Numbered from the stretch's first letter, positions 24,005 through 31,457 are shown. The stretch: DNA of 37,884 nt from Halobacteriales archaeon SW_8_68_21 (GCA_003023405.1 PXST01000021.1:1-37884); one strand, 5' to 3'. Numbers and translations are program-made. The notes: generated by a model not told the origin, from the letters alone.

Positions 24005-25177
24005 CTACCCAATGCGTTCTAACACGTCTCGCCGTCTATCATCGGATACTTGATCGTAGCGAGCCGTTGAGCGAATATCTACGTGTCGCACCTGTTCAGC
24101 CGCCGTTGAAAGATCGCTTTCCTCAACAATCGCCGTGACGGTCCCACGGCGGATTGAGTACCACGAGACGTTACGGTGCGTAGTGTCAATATCAGCAATG
24201 TCACACAGTTTCTCAACCAGTTTCTTGAGTGACGACGACCCGTAGGGGTTCCCGAATCGAGTACGCCACAGTGCGTCAGTATTGTCGTATTTAGGGTATT
24301 GTTCCCGTTGTTCAACCCACCGCCGTAACGCCTCCGTGGTTCGTTCAGTCAGTGCGACGGTCCATTTTCGCGCATGGTCTGCCGACTCGGTTTTCACGTC
24401 GTCGTTTTTGGGAATCACTAACCGTTGTCGAGACAGATCTAACCACGACAATTTCGCCCGCTCAACTTCTATCGGTCTCAGGGCAGCATCAATGCTTGCC
24501 CAGACTATGCTCGGATACTTCCATCCGTTCGCTCGTTCCCATTGGTCTGGACCTACCTCATTCAGTGGCATATCAAACCGCTGTGAGAGGTAAACGTTCC
24601 ATTCATACCGCTCGTCGGGAGACACCGCACTGTAGTGGGGAATAGACCCGTATTCTAACGCCGCTTCACGCAGTTGTCGCCGTTCAACGTTGTCGAAAGA
24701 GTCACCCGTTACGTCGCGGCGTGGGGGTTGTGAGAACTCCATTTCGGGTTCCCATTCGTCGCCACCGCGTTGATGCTGTATCCACGAAAACAGCATCTTG
24801 AGTGACTTCAATACGTTTAGCTTGTGTTCTTGCCCGTGGTCTTCAAAAGCCAACTGACGAAGGTAGTCGTCGGCGTGGTCGTGGGTGAACTGCGTCGTAT
24901 ATCCGCCGTGTTTGTCCCACACCCACCGAGCGAATTGGTCCATTATGTTCGCTCGGGTTCTGACGGTCGAATTAGCGTATCCTGCCCCCGTCTGTGGGTT
25001 TTTCCCAACGGCGAGACACCACCGCAACCACTGTTTTCGGAAGGTGGCGTAATCCACCTGTTGTCGTTGTTTCAGCTGTCGTTGTGACGGACCAGGAACG
25101 AACGGGATTCCTCGGCAGTCGGCGGTAACGAGCGATTCATCTGTTGGGTCTAACTCGGATGGCTGTTCAGAAGTCAT
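24005..25177 (-). CDS. Tyrosine recombinase (integrase) of the element
   Basis: A protein of 390 residues. An N-terminal SAM-like core-binding domain spans about 35-150 (ATFRKQWLRWCLAVGKNPQT; DDYLRQLAFEDHGQEHK). The catalytic domain has the first Arg in ASIDAALRPIEVERAKLSW, then Y340-S-I-R343 in the HxxR position, His 365 in QVRHVDIRS, and the nucleophile Tyr 374 in TARYDQV. It would integrate and excise the element at tRNA-Gly. The ATG at 25177 has a Shine-Dalgarno AGGAG at 25185-25189, 7 nt upstream, so its mRNA is expected to have a leader, unlike the leaderless chromosomal genes here. The gene is intact and lies 76 bp from the right attachment repeat, which carries a tRNA promoter pointing toward it. 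Confidence 0.93.
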   Translation of the reverse strand: MTSEQPSELDPTDESLVTADCRGIPFVPGPSQRQLKQRQQVDYATFRKQWLRWCLAVGKNPQTGAGYANSTVRTRANIMDQFARWVWDKHGGYTTQFTHDHADDYLRQLAFEDHGQEHKLNVLKSLKMLFSWIQHQRGGDEWEPEMEFSQPPRRDVTGDSFDNVERRQLREAALEYGSIPHYSAVSPDERYEWNVYLSQRFDMPLNEVGPDQWERANGWKYPSIVWASIDAALRPIEVERAKLSWLDLSRQRLVIPKNDDVKTESADHARKWTVALTERTTEALRRWVEQREQYPKYDNTDALWRTRFGNPYGSSSLKKLVEKLCDIADIDTTHRNVSWYSIRRGTVTAIVEESDLSTAAEQVRHVDIRSTARYDQVSDDRRRDVLERIG

Positions 25178-25253
25178 CTGACTGCTCCTGCCGAGTGAAA
25201 CCGCACAACTGCGTAGCGGTGATAGGGGGACAGAATAGACCCGTCGGCTTGCG

Positions 25254-25292
25254 GCTTGGGAAGCTAATGTCCTACCACTGGACCAACGGTGC
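25254..25292 (-). pseudogene. 5' half of tRNA-Gly in attR
   Basis: Contains the acceptor 5' strand, D arm, and anticodon stem and loop up to the start of the 3' anticodon strand of tRNA-Gly(CCC). The 3' half is missing, so no tRNA can be made from this copy. Confidence 0.9.
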
Positions 25293-25342
25293 TCGATTCG
25301 AGGTACCCGACCGTCCCACTTGAACGTAGCGTTTCCGCCGAC
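25293..25342 (-). promoter_or_regulatory. Duplicated tRNA-Gly promoter region facing the integrase
   Basis: Fifty bp identical to the region upstream of the intact tRNA-Gly. On the minus strand it holds a TATA-like TTCAAG about 30 nt before the tRNA start. Transcription from it would cross the tRNA half (25254-25292) and enter the recombinase gene at 25177. That the 50 bp are sufficient for promoter activity is an inference. Confidence 0.5.
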
Positions 25343-25410
25343 CGGGCCGGTCCCCGACCGCCGAATTCCGCGAGCCACAGTCTTAAGCCGCCGCCGACGG
25401 TGCCTGACCC

Positions 25411-26844
25411 ATGACCGACGCAGACGGGACCGAGCCAGGGTCGCGGGCCGCGATCGAGCGCGTTCGCGACCGCGCCGACGAACTCGCGCCCGCGATCGGA
25501 TCAACGTGGACCGACGACGAGCCGTGGCGCTTCCTCACTGACCTCACCGCGATCGGGAGCCGCATGGCCGGCAGCGAGGGCGAGCGCCGGGCGGCCGACC
25601 TCGTCGCCGACGCCTTCGAGCGCGCCGAGCTCGAAGACATCCACGCGGAGCCCTTCGAGCTCCCGGTCTGGGAGCGCGGCTCGGCGTCCCTCGACGTGAC
25701 CGTCTCCGGGCGTGACGGCGAGCCGGCGACCCGCTCGTTTGAGGCGCTTGCGCTCCCGTACTCGCCCGCGGGGGACGCGGCCGGCGAGCTCGTCGACGTC
25801 GGCTACGGCACCCCGGCGGAGATCGACGAACAGGACGTGGAAGGCCGGATCGCGGTCGCCTCGACGACGACGCCATCGGGCGGTCGGTTCGTCCACCGGA
25901 TGGAGAAGTTCGGCTACGCGATCGATTCGGGCGCGGTCGGCTTCGTGTTCGTCAACCACGCCGACGGCCAGCTACCCCCAACCGGGTCGCTCACGTTCGG
26001 CAAGGAGGCGGAGGCAGTCGCCGTCGGCGTCTCGAAGGAGACCGGCGCGTGGCTCCGCGAGTACGCCGTCGACGGGGGCAGCGGGGGGACCGCCGGGTCG
26101 GGACCGGCCGCGCGGGCCGAACTCTCCGTCGACGCGTCGACGACGCCGGGCGAGAGCCAGAACGTGATCGGGCGCGCCGGGCCGGACACCGACGAGCGCG
26201 TCCTCCTGCTCGCCCACTACGACGCCCACGACATCGCGGAGGGCGCGCTCGACAACGGCTGCGGGATCGCGACGGTCGCGACCGCGGCCGGAATCTTCGC
26301 GGACGTGGACCTCCCGCTCGGCGTCGATGTCGTCGCGGTCGGTGCCGAGGAGGTCGGGCTGCTCGGCGCGGAACACCTCGCCGAGCGCGTCGACTGCGAC
26401 CGGGTGAAGGGGGTGGTCAACGTCGACGGCGCGGGACGGTTCCGGGACCTCGTCGCGCTCGCGCACGCGTCCACGGCGACCGCGTCGGTCGCAGAGGCGG
26501 TGTCGACGGCGACGCGCCAGCCGATCGAGGTCGACGCGCAGCCGCACCCGTTCTCCGACCAGTGGCTGTTCGTGCGCCGGGGCGTGCCGGCGCTCCAGCT
26601 TCACAGCGACTCGGGCAACCGCGGGCGCGGGTGGGGACACACCCACGCGGACACGCGCGACAAGGTCGACGACCGCAACGTCCGCGAACACGCGATGCTG
26701 ATCGCCCTGATCGTCGCCGAGTTCGCGGCCGACGAGCGCGACCTCCCACGACTCGACCGGGAGGAACTCGCCGCCGCGTTCCGTGAGGCCGACTTCGAGA
26801 CGGGGATGCGCGCCGCCGACCTCTGGCCGGCCGACTGGGACTGA
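25411..26844 (+). CDS. M28-family zinc metallopeptidase
   Basis: A protein of 477 residues, probably an aminopeptidase acting on peptides, cytosolic because no signal peptide is seen. A PA-like insert spans about 100-210 (RSFEALALPYSPAGDAAGEL; SGAVGFVFVNHADGQLPPTG). The di-zinc catalytic part has HYDAHD (His and Asp ligands), ALDNGCG (bridging Asp), GAEEVGLLGAEH (catalytic and ligand Glu), VNVDGAGRF (Asp ligand) and WGHTHADTRDKV (His ligand). All expected ligands are present. A CTTAAG box (25382-25387) is centred 27 nt before the ATG. It is the first chromosomal gene right of the element and is convergent with nadE. Confidence 0.92.
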   Translation: MTDADGTEPGSRAAIERVRDRADELAPAIGSTWTDDEPWRFLTDLTAIGSRMAGSEGERRAADLVADAFERAELEDIHAEPFELPVWERGSASLDVTVSGRDGEPATRSFEALALPYSPAGDAAGELVDVGYGTPAEIDEQDVEGRIAVASTTTPSGGRFVHRMEKFGYAIDSGAVGFVFVNHADGQLPPTGSLTFGKEAEAVAVGVSKETGAWLREYAVDGGSGGTAGSGPAARAELSVDASTTPGESQNVIGRAGPDTDERVLLLAHYDAHDIAEGALDNGCGIATVATAAGIFADVDLPLGVDVVAVGAEEVGLLGAEHLAERVDCDRVKGVVNVDGAGRFRDLVALAHASTATASVAEAVSTATRQPIEVDAQPHPFSDQWLFVRRGVPALQLHSDSGNRGRGWGHTHADTRDKVDDRNVREHAMLIALIVAEFAADERDLPRLDREELAAAFREADFETGMRAADLWPADWD

Positions 26845-26889
26845 ACCGCGCTCGGGACGGGCGAGCCGGCCCGGCGGGACGAGCCGCCG

Positions 26890-27655
26890 TCACTCGATGT
26901 CGGCGTCCGGCGTCGGCGGCGGCAGGCGCTTGTGCGCCGTCGCGCGGTGCCGACCGAGGAGGTCCGTGACGAGTTCGCGGTGGGTCGATCACCTCGTAGA
27001 GAGCGCCCAGGTCGTCCGCGTCGCGCTGTCCGGGCAGGAACCCGGCCGAGGGGGGCTTCTCGACGACGAACTCCGGGACGTCGAGTTCGGCCGCGAGCGA
27101 CCGGACGTCCGTCTTGTAGAGGTGTCCGAGCGGGAACAGGTCGGCCGCGCAGTCGCCGTGTTTCGTCAGGTAGCCAGAGAGCAGCTCGCTCCGGTTGGCG
27201 GTGCCACAGACCAGCCGGTCCGTCGCGTTGGCAGCGAGGTACGCGACAGCCATGCGGAGCCGCGCGACCGCGTTCCCGGAGCGGACCGGCTCGAGCGCTT
27301 CCGCGAGTGCCTCGGCGTCGCGGGCGTGCGGCGCGCCGATCTTGTTACATGGCAGTATCAGTCCGTACACGCGGTCGGATCCGAGGGCCTCAACGGCGAG
27401 CGCGGCCGTCACCGTCGAGTCGAGGCCGCCGCTCATGTTCACCACCGCCCCGTCGGCACCCGCGGTGTCGACCCGCTCCGCGACGAACGAGCGGATCCGA
27501 TCGCGCTCAGTCACCGGGCCCCGGTCCGGCAACAGCGACCGGAAGGGCGACCGGGTGCGGTCGGTCTCGCCGCCGTCGTCCGACGCGATGTCTCCGGTCG
27601 ACCGCCGCGACGACGCGGCCCCGTCGGAACCGAACGTGCGCTCGCGGTCACCCAT
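26890..27655 (-). pseudogene. nadE: NAD+ synthetase gene broken by an out-of-frame internal deletion
   Basis: NadE makes NAD from deamido-NAD, ATP and ammonia. From the ATG at 27655 the frame has the ATP-pyrophosphatase loop MSGGLDSTV, ILPCNK, LVCGTANRSELLSGYLTKHG, CAADLFPLGHLYKTDVRSLA, and LGALYEVIDP. Then, at about 26977-26985, it shifts into nonsense. A neighbouring frame gives the family C-terminus RELVTDLLGRHRATAHKR, then LPPPTPD, and a TGA at 26890-26892. Between the two blocks roughly 20-25 residues expected in NadE are missing. The N-terminal 47 residues are Asp/Arg/Ser-rich and the start may instead be the GTG at 27514. If the sequence is right, the product lacks the C-terminal part of the active site. 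Confidence 0.85.
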
Positions 27656-28117
27656 CGATTCCCTCCCTTCGGCCCGTTGGTACGCCCGGCCGAATGGCCC
27701 GTTCGCCGCGCCGAACGCCCGACCCTGCGGACCGTGCCCGTGAGCCTCGATCAATCCGACGCGGGGATCCGGTTCGTCCGCCGACTCCGTTCCGTTCGTC
27801 GATCCAAATCGTCATCAGTCGTCCGCGGCTTCCGTTCGGCCCGGTAAATACTTGCGGTGTCGATCATATAAGGAATAGAGTGAGTATCACCCAATCAGTG
27901 AGTAACAAACCGAAATTAAACACGAACACTAACCATTTTGCCCCATAATTCCAATAATTTTGAAACACATTGGCGAGTAGAATGTACTCCCCACGAACAA
28001 CCACTTTTAGTTACTATTAGTTTATTATTCAAATTCTGGTTCGAGGAAACCGCTTTTTCAATCATATAATGTCGTTATATACAAACATTTATTATCTGGA
28101 CCGCGGTCGAAATCCCT
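27656..28117. other. AT-rich intergenic island before the HTH gene
   Basis: From about 27845 to 28095 the sequence is unusually AT-rich for this chromosome (for example CCATAATTCCAATAATTTTG and TAGTTACTATTAGTTTATTA). No open frame in it looks coding. It contains repeated GTGAGTA (27880 and 27898). The only clear element is TTTATTA (28088-28094), centred 27 nt before the ATG of the next gene. The half nearest nadE (27656-27845) is GC-rich and featureless. Confidence 0.55.
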
Positions 28118-28651
28118 ATGTCGAACATCGAGCTGAGTTCCAGCCAGAACCGGGTGCTCACCGCGCTCGTGAACCTCGCTGAGGGGCGAGACGCACCGGT
28201 ACAGGGTCGCGAGATCGCCGACGCCATCGACCGCAACCCGGGGACAGTTCGGAACCGGATGGGGAGCCTCCGAACGCTCGGTCTCGTCGAGGGGGTCGCC
28301 GGTCCCGACGGCGGTTACGTCCCGACCGACAGCGCGTACGATGTCCTCGGGATCGAGCGGCTGGAGGACGCCGCGACGACCCCCGTCGAGCGCGAGGGAG
28401 CTCCCGTCGAGGATGTCACGGTCGCGGAGATCGACCTGTCGAGCGTTGCGAACCCCGAACTGTGCCGCGCCGAACTCGTGATCCGCGGCCCGGTCGGCCC
28501 CTTCGCTGCGGGCGACCACGTCACCGTCGGCCCGACGCCCGCGACCGGGCTGCGGCTCTCGGGCGTGGTAGACGCGACGAACGTCGACGGCAACACCCTG
28601 CTGGTCCGCGTCGACGGCATGGAAACTCCGACGGGCGGATCCACCGCCTGA
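28118..28651 (+). CDS. Winged-helix transcriptional regulator with C-terminal ligand-type domain (177 aa)
   Basis: Residues 1-70 form a winged helix: QNRVLTALVNLAEGR, then REIADAIDRNPGTVRNRMGS with recognition helix, and LGLVEGVAGPDGGYVPTD as the wing, similar to Rrf2/MarR-like HTH proteins. Residues 95-170 are a beta-rich domain (DVTVAEIDLSSVANPELCRA; FAAGDHVTVGPTPATGLRLS; NTLLVRVDG), probably for sensing or multimerisation. The family is conserved in haloarchaea as far as I recall, with no known target. The start is supported by a TATA box at leaderless distance. It converges with truA, with one base between the stops. The AT-rich region upstream suggests strong or regulated transcription. 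Confidence 0.8.
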   Translation: MSNIELSSSQNRVLTALVNLAEGRDAPVQGREIADAIDRNPGTVRNRMGSLRTLGLVEGVAGPDGGYVPTDSAYDVLGIERLEDAATTPVEREGAPVEDVTVAEIDLSSVANPELCRAELVIRGPVGPFAAGDHVTVGPTPATGLRLSGVVDATNVDGNTLLVRVDGMETPTGGSTA

Positions 28652-28652
28652 G

Positions 28653-29606
28653 CTACCCGCCGTCGGCGGCCGCGGCGAGCCGCTCGCGGACGGCACCCGT
28701 CGCGGCCGCGGCGTGGCGCGCGTCGCGGTGTCGCTCGCCGAAGGCGACGCGCGCGCTGTCGACGGCCTCGCCGTCGACCGCGAACTCTACGTCCGGGTAC
28801 GTCACGTCCCACAGCACGAGCGGCTCGGGGGGTGCCGGCCCGACGCCCCGGCCGCCAGCGATCGGCTCGGCGGCGAGCAGTCGGTCGATCCACCCGAGGT
28901 CGGTCGTCCCCCGGCTCACCGCCCTGACCGCGGCGACGACCCGGCGCACGAGCGCCCGCGGGAACCCGTCCGCTGCGAGTTCGACGACGATCACGTCGCC
29001 CTCCCGGGTCGCCCGCGCGTCGAGGTCGCGGACGGTGCCCGTCTCGTCGGTCGTCAGGTTGTGGAAGTCGTGTTCGCCGTCGAACCGCGCGAGCGCGTTG
29101 CGGAACCGGTCGTCGTCGACCGCGTGTTCGGGCTCCCGGCGCGCCGCGTCGGAGCCGCTCCCGCCCCTGTCATCATTGCTGTCGCCGCCATCGTCGCCGT
29201 CGCCGGCGGCGGGCGCGTAGAGGTGATACCGGTACGTCCGTCGGACCGCGTCGTGGGTCGCGTGAAAGTCGTCTCCGATGTCAGCGGCGGCCCACACGCG
29301 GACCGTCCCCGGCAGGTGTCCGTTGAACGCGCGCGGCGTGAGCCACGTCGGTGCCTCGAACGCGACGGTCTGTGCCACCGCCGAGACCCCGGCGTCCGTC
29401 CGACCGGCGGCGGCGTAGCCGGGCGGCGTGGCGTGGGTCGGCCCGTCGCCGCGCTCGACGACCCCGTGTTCAGCGAGCGCGTCGAGGAGCGCGTCCGAGA
29501 CGGTGTGCGCGTGCGGCTGGCGCTGGAATCCCGCGTACCCGCGGCCGTCGTACGCGACGCGGAACGCTCGGGTGACGGTCTCCCGCGCGGGGGAATCGCT
29601 GGTCAC
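28653..29606 (-). CDS. truA: tRNA pseudouridine synthase A
   Basis: A protein of 317 residues that isomerises uridines in the anticodon arm (positions 38-40) of tRNAs. Motifs: FRVAYDGRGYAGFQRQP at the N-terminus, the catalytic segment AAAGRTDAGVSAVAQ with Asp 71, FHATHDAVRRTYRYHLYAP, HDFHNLTTDETGTVRD and GFPRALVRRVVAAVRAV. An Asp/Gly/Ser-rich insert (about 131-162) between two conserved blocks is a haloarchaeal-style low-complexity loop. Its ATG overlaps the uspA stop (ATGA), so it is probably translated by coupling from the uspA message. Confidence 0.94.
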   Translation of the reverse strand: MTSDSPARETVTRAFRVAYDGRGYAGFQRQPHAHTVSDALLDALAEHGVVERGDGPTHATPPGYAAAGRTDAGVSAVAQTVAFEAPTWLTPRAFNGHLPGTVRVWAAADIGDDFHATHDAVRRTYRYHLYAPAAGDGDDGGDSNDDRGGSGSDAARREPEHAVDDDRFRNALARFDGEHDFHNLTTDETGTVRDLDARATREGDVIVVELAADGFPRALVRRVVAAVRAVSRGTTDLGWIDRLLAAEPIAGGRGVGPAPPEPLVLWDVTYPDVEFAVDGEAVDSARVAFGERHRDARHAAAATGAVRERLAAAADGG

Positions 29607-30121
29607 CGGATCCCCGACGCGCCGCCCGCGTCTCGGTCGCTCGCCGCCTCGCTCGCGCCGTCGGCGTCCGAGTTGCCTCCCTTTTCTCCCGCCTCCGATT
29701 CGTCCATCGGAACCGTCACCACGGGCACGGACGCGACGCGGATGACCTTCTCCGTCACGCTCCCGAGGAGGAGTCGGCGGATCCCCCGGTGGGTGTGGCT
29801 CGGCATGACGACGATGTCAGCGCCGTCGTCAATCGCGTTCTCGATCGCTTCGAGCGGCTCGCAGCGGACGACGCTGCCGACAGTCTCCACACCAGCGGCC
29901 TCCAGCTCGGTGGTCACCGCCTCCACGCGTTCCGCGGCCGCGTCGGCCAGCCGCTCCGAGAACGCGCCGGTCCGCGGTCCCGCGAGCGTGTCGTCCGTGG
30001 TGTCGGCGGCGGAGACGACGTGGACCGTCGCGTCGTAGCGCTCGGCGAGACTGACCGCGTGCCCGACCGCGTCGTTCGCCCCGTTGCCGGGTGCGACGGG
30101 TAGGAGGATCTCGTCGTACAT
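29603..30121 (-). CDS. Universal stress protein (UspA family)
   Basis: A protein of 172 residues. The single Usp domain reads MYDEILLPVAPGNGANDAVG, AVSLAERYDATVHVVSAAD, ENAIDDGADIVVMPSHTHRG, then LLLGSVTEKVIRVASVPVVT. The GSV and the preceding Gly fit the ATP-binding type, though one Gly of the usual motif is not obvious. The C-terminal 35 residues are Ser/Asp/Gly-rich and disordered. The ATG at 30121 was preferred over the GTG at 30130 because a TTTTCC box (30145-30152) is centred 27 nt upstream of it. It is first gene of a uspA-truA operon with a 4-bp overlap. Confidence 0.88.
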   Translation of the reverse strand: MYDEILLPVAPGNGANDAVGHAVSLAERYDATVHVVSAADTTDDTLAGPRTGAFSERLADAAAERVEAVTTELEAAGVETVGSVVRCEPLEAIENAIDDGADIVVMPSHTHRGIRRLLLGSVTEKVIRVASVPVVTVPMDESEAGEKGGNSDADGASEAASDRDAGGASGIR

Positions 30122-30184
30122 GTGTGACACTGCTCCCGGCCGGCGGAAAACGATACCGGCGGAGCGGTCGGTTGAGCGTGGCGG

Positions 30185-30385
30185 TCAGAATCCGATCGCG
30201 TCGAGCAGGTCGAAGCCGACGCCGGCGTAGCCGACCAGCTTGAACCCAAAGTACATCCCGACGATCGCCACCACGCCCGGCAGCTCCGGCGGCGCGGGAA
30301 TCGGGACGCGGAGGAACGCGAACAGCGCGCCGACCGTCACCCCGACGAGGAGCGCGGCGACGGTCGAGACTGTGGTCGAACTCAT
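30185..30385 (-). CDS. XapX-domain (DUF1427) small membrane protein
   Basis: A protein of 66 residues with two hydrophobic segments (VSTVAALLVGVTVGALFAFL; PGVVAIVGMYFGFKLVGYAG) around the RVPIPAPPELPG turn that is typical of XapX-type proteins. Function is unknown in the family. The ATG at 30385 is supported by CTTATCAA (about 30408-30415) centred 27 nt upstream. The long upstream extension of the frame is a translation of the 25-bp repeat array and was rejected. It is divergent from the cyclophilin gene, with the array filling the space between. Confidence 0.82.
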   Translation of the reverse strand: MSSTTVSTVAALLVGVTVGALFAFLRVPIPAPPELPGVVAIVGMYFGFKLVGYAGVGFDLLDAIGF

Positions 30386-30432
30386 GTCGACGCGTCGGCG
30401 ACGTTCCTTGATAAGCGCGGTGTTCGCGGTCG

Positions 30433-30557
30433 GTGGACCGCCCGCGTGGACGGGTAGGTGGACCACCCGCGTGGACGGGTAGGTGGACCACCCGCGCGGA
30501 CGGGTAAGTGGACCACCCGCGTGGACGAGTATGCGGACCACCCGCGCGGATGGGTAG
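30433..30557. repeat. Five 25-bp tandem repeats in a divergent promoter region
   Basis: Units start at 30433, 30458, 30483, 30508 and 30533. The consensus is GTGGACCACCCGCGTGGACG plus GGTAG. Each unit contains two small palindromes: GTGGACCAC, and ACCCG-N6-CGGGT. The array ends within the TATA-like region of the cyclophilin gene (about 30555-30565) and begins about 18 bp from the TATA box of the XapX gene. It could be an iterated operator for both, or a slippage-prone minisatellite. Confidence 0.92.
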
Positions 30558-30588
30558 GGTTTTCCGGCGCGCGTCCCTCTCGCCGGCC

Positions 30589-31155
30589 ATGGCACGAGAG
30601 ATTCACGATCCCGACAACCCCCAAGTGACGCTTCAGACCAACCACGGCGAGATCGTCGTCGAGCTGCTCGCCGACCGCGCGCCGAAGACGGTCGAGAACT
30701 TCCTCGGCTTAGCCCGTCACGACCCCGCCGCCGACGCGGAGCCGGCCCCGGACACGAACACGTGGGAGGACCCCAAGACGGGCGAGGTCCGCGGCGACTC
30801 GCTGTACGAGGGCATCGTCTTCCACCGCGTCATCGACGACTTCATGATCCAGGGCGGCGACCCGATGGAGAACGGCCGCGGCGGCCCCGGCTACCAGTTC
30901 GACGACGAGTTCCACGACGACCTCACCCACGACGGACCCGGAATCCTTTCGATGGCGAACTCCGGTCCGAACACGAACGGCTCGCAGTTCTTCATCACGC
31001 TCGACGCCACCCCGCACCTCGACGGAAAACACGCCGTCTTCGGACAGGTTATCGACGGGATGGACGTCGTCGAGGAGATCGGCGGCGTGCCGACCGGCCG
31101 CAACGACGACCCCCGCGAGGCCGTCGAGATCGAGACGGTCGACGTCGACGAGTAA
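30589..31155 (+). CDS. Cyclophilin-type peptidyl-prolyl cis-trans isomerase
   Basis: A protein of 188 residues that speeds prolyl isomerisation during folding; cytosolic, no signal peptide. Hallmarks: [47 protein letters not shown] (with the catalytic Arg in FHRV), [26 protein letters not shown] and [21 protein letters not shown] short acidic insert (about 45-70) is common in haloarchaeal forms. The ATG at 30589 was chosen because a GGGTTTTCC box is centred about 28 nt upstream; that box directly abuts the 25-bp repeat array. Confidence 0.94.
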   Translation: MAREIHDPDNPQVTLQTNHGEIVVELLADRAPKTVENFLGLARHDPAADAEPAPDTNTWEDPKTGEVRGDSLYEGIVFHRVIDDFMIQGGDPMENGRGGPGYQFDDEFHDDLTHDGPGILSMANSGPNTNGSQFFITLDATPHLDGKHAVFGQVIDGMDVVEEIGGVPTGRNDDPREAVEIETVDVDE

Positions 31156-31181
31156 CGCAGAGCGGCGCGGCGCGCGCAACG

Positions 31182-31200
31182 GCGACCGCGTCGCGGTCGC
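31182..31200 (+). other. Perfect GC hairpin after the cyclophilin gene
   Basis: GCGACCGC (31182-31189) pairs with GCGGTCGC (31193-31200) around GTC, 27 bp past the stop. It may help 3'-end formation or mRNA stability, although archaeal terminators are usually T-rich and no T-run follows. Confidence 0.35.
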
Positions 31201-31238
31201 GTGCGTCCTCCTCTCACGCTGGTGGGAGTTGAGAAGAG

Positions 31239-31244
31239 TTAAAT
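31239..31244 (+). promoter_or_regulatory. TATA box of tRNA-Glu
   Basis: TTAAAT lies 26-31 nt before the tRNA 5' end, the standard position for an archaeal tRNA promoter. Confidence 0.65.
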
Positions 31245-31269
31245 TGTCCCCGGCGTAAACACTATTTGC

Positions 31270-31378
31270 GCTCGGTTGGTGTAGTCCGGCCAATCATGTT
31301 GGCCTTTCGGCGGACGCGGCGCGTCAGCGCCGGTTCGGAAGTCAGCCGACGACCAGGGTTCAAATCCCTGACCGAGCA
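31270..31378 (+). tRNA. tRNA-Glu (anticodon TTC) with a 34-nt intron
   Basis: Acceptor GCTCGGT pairs with ACCGAGC, the anticodon stem TTGGC pairs with GCCGA (one wobble), the T stem is CAGGG/CCCTG with loop TTCAAAT, and the discriminator is A. The spliced anticodon loop is CTTTCGA with anticodon TTC (31306-31308). The tRNA is interrupted after position 37. CCA is not encoded. Confidence 0.95.
31310..31343 (+). other. Archaeal tRNA intron (37/38) with bulge-helix-bulge
   Basis: Exon CTTT (31304-31307) pairs with intron GAAG (31338-31341) as the four-pair central helix. The 5' bulge CGG (31308-31310) is cut after CG, and the 3' bulge TCA (31342-31344) is cut after TC. The inner helix CGGAC (31311-31315) pairs with GTTCG (31333-31337). 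This is a canonical bulge-helix-bulge for the splicing endonuclease. Confidence 0.9.
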
Positions 31379-31389
31379 TCCATTCTCAC

Positions 31390-31457
31390 ACCGCGAGCGA
31401 CGCGTCTCGTCGTATAAACGGTTCCGTCTGATACCGCGAGCGACGCGTGTCCCGTCG
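31390..31457. repeat. Imperfect direct repeat downstream of tRNA-Glu
   Basis: ACCGCGAGCGACGCGT occurs at 31390 and again at 31433, each followed by a CGTCGT-containing tail. It lies between the tRNA and the PLP-enzyme gene and has no evident function. Confidence 0.55.

Larger units (their letters stand above)
18932..25342. mobile_element. Integrated 6.3-kb plasmid-like element at tRNA-Gly(CCC)
   Basis: A perfect 89-bp direct repeat bounds the element, and a tyrosine recombinase gene lies at its right end. The interior is visibly more AT-rich than the flanks and has different codon use. The repeat-to-repeat distance is 6322 bp, the expected circle size. Contents from left to right: about 0.8 kb noncoding, an HTH-HNH protein, a Rep-like protein, about 0.9 kb noncoding with repeats, two small overlapping genes, a small membrane protein on the other strand, and the recombinase. 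No structural virus gene is seen. It fits an integrative plasmid or a satellite-like element. Removing it rejoins tRNA-Gly to the flank of the M28 peptidase gene. Confidence 0.9.
25254..25342. repeat. Right attachment-site repeat (attR), 89 bp
   Basis: An exact copy of 18932-19020. To its right begins the chromosomal flank (CGGGCCGG) leading to the M28 peptidase promoter; to its left is element sequence. The right flank therefore shows what lay upstream of tRNA-Gly before integration. Confidence 0.92.

Noticed and set aside
18932..25342. Integrated virus (for example pleolipovirus-like provirus)
   Set aside because: No spike, capsid, membrane-fusion or packaging ATPase gene is visible; only replication, recombination and small proteins.
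30433..30557. CRISPR array
   Set aside because: The 25-bp units are directly adjacent with no spacers and no cas genes are nearby; it is a tandem repeat.
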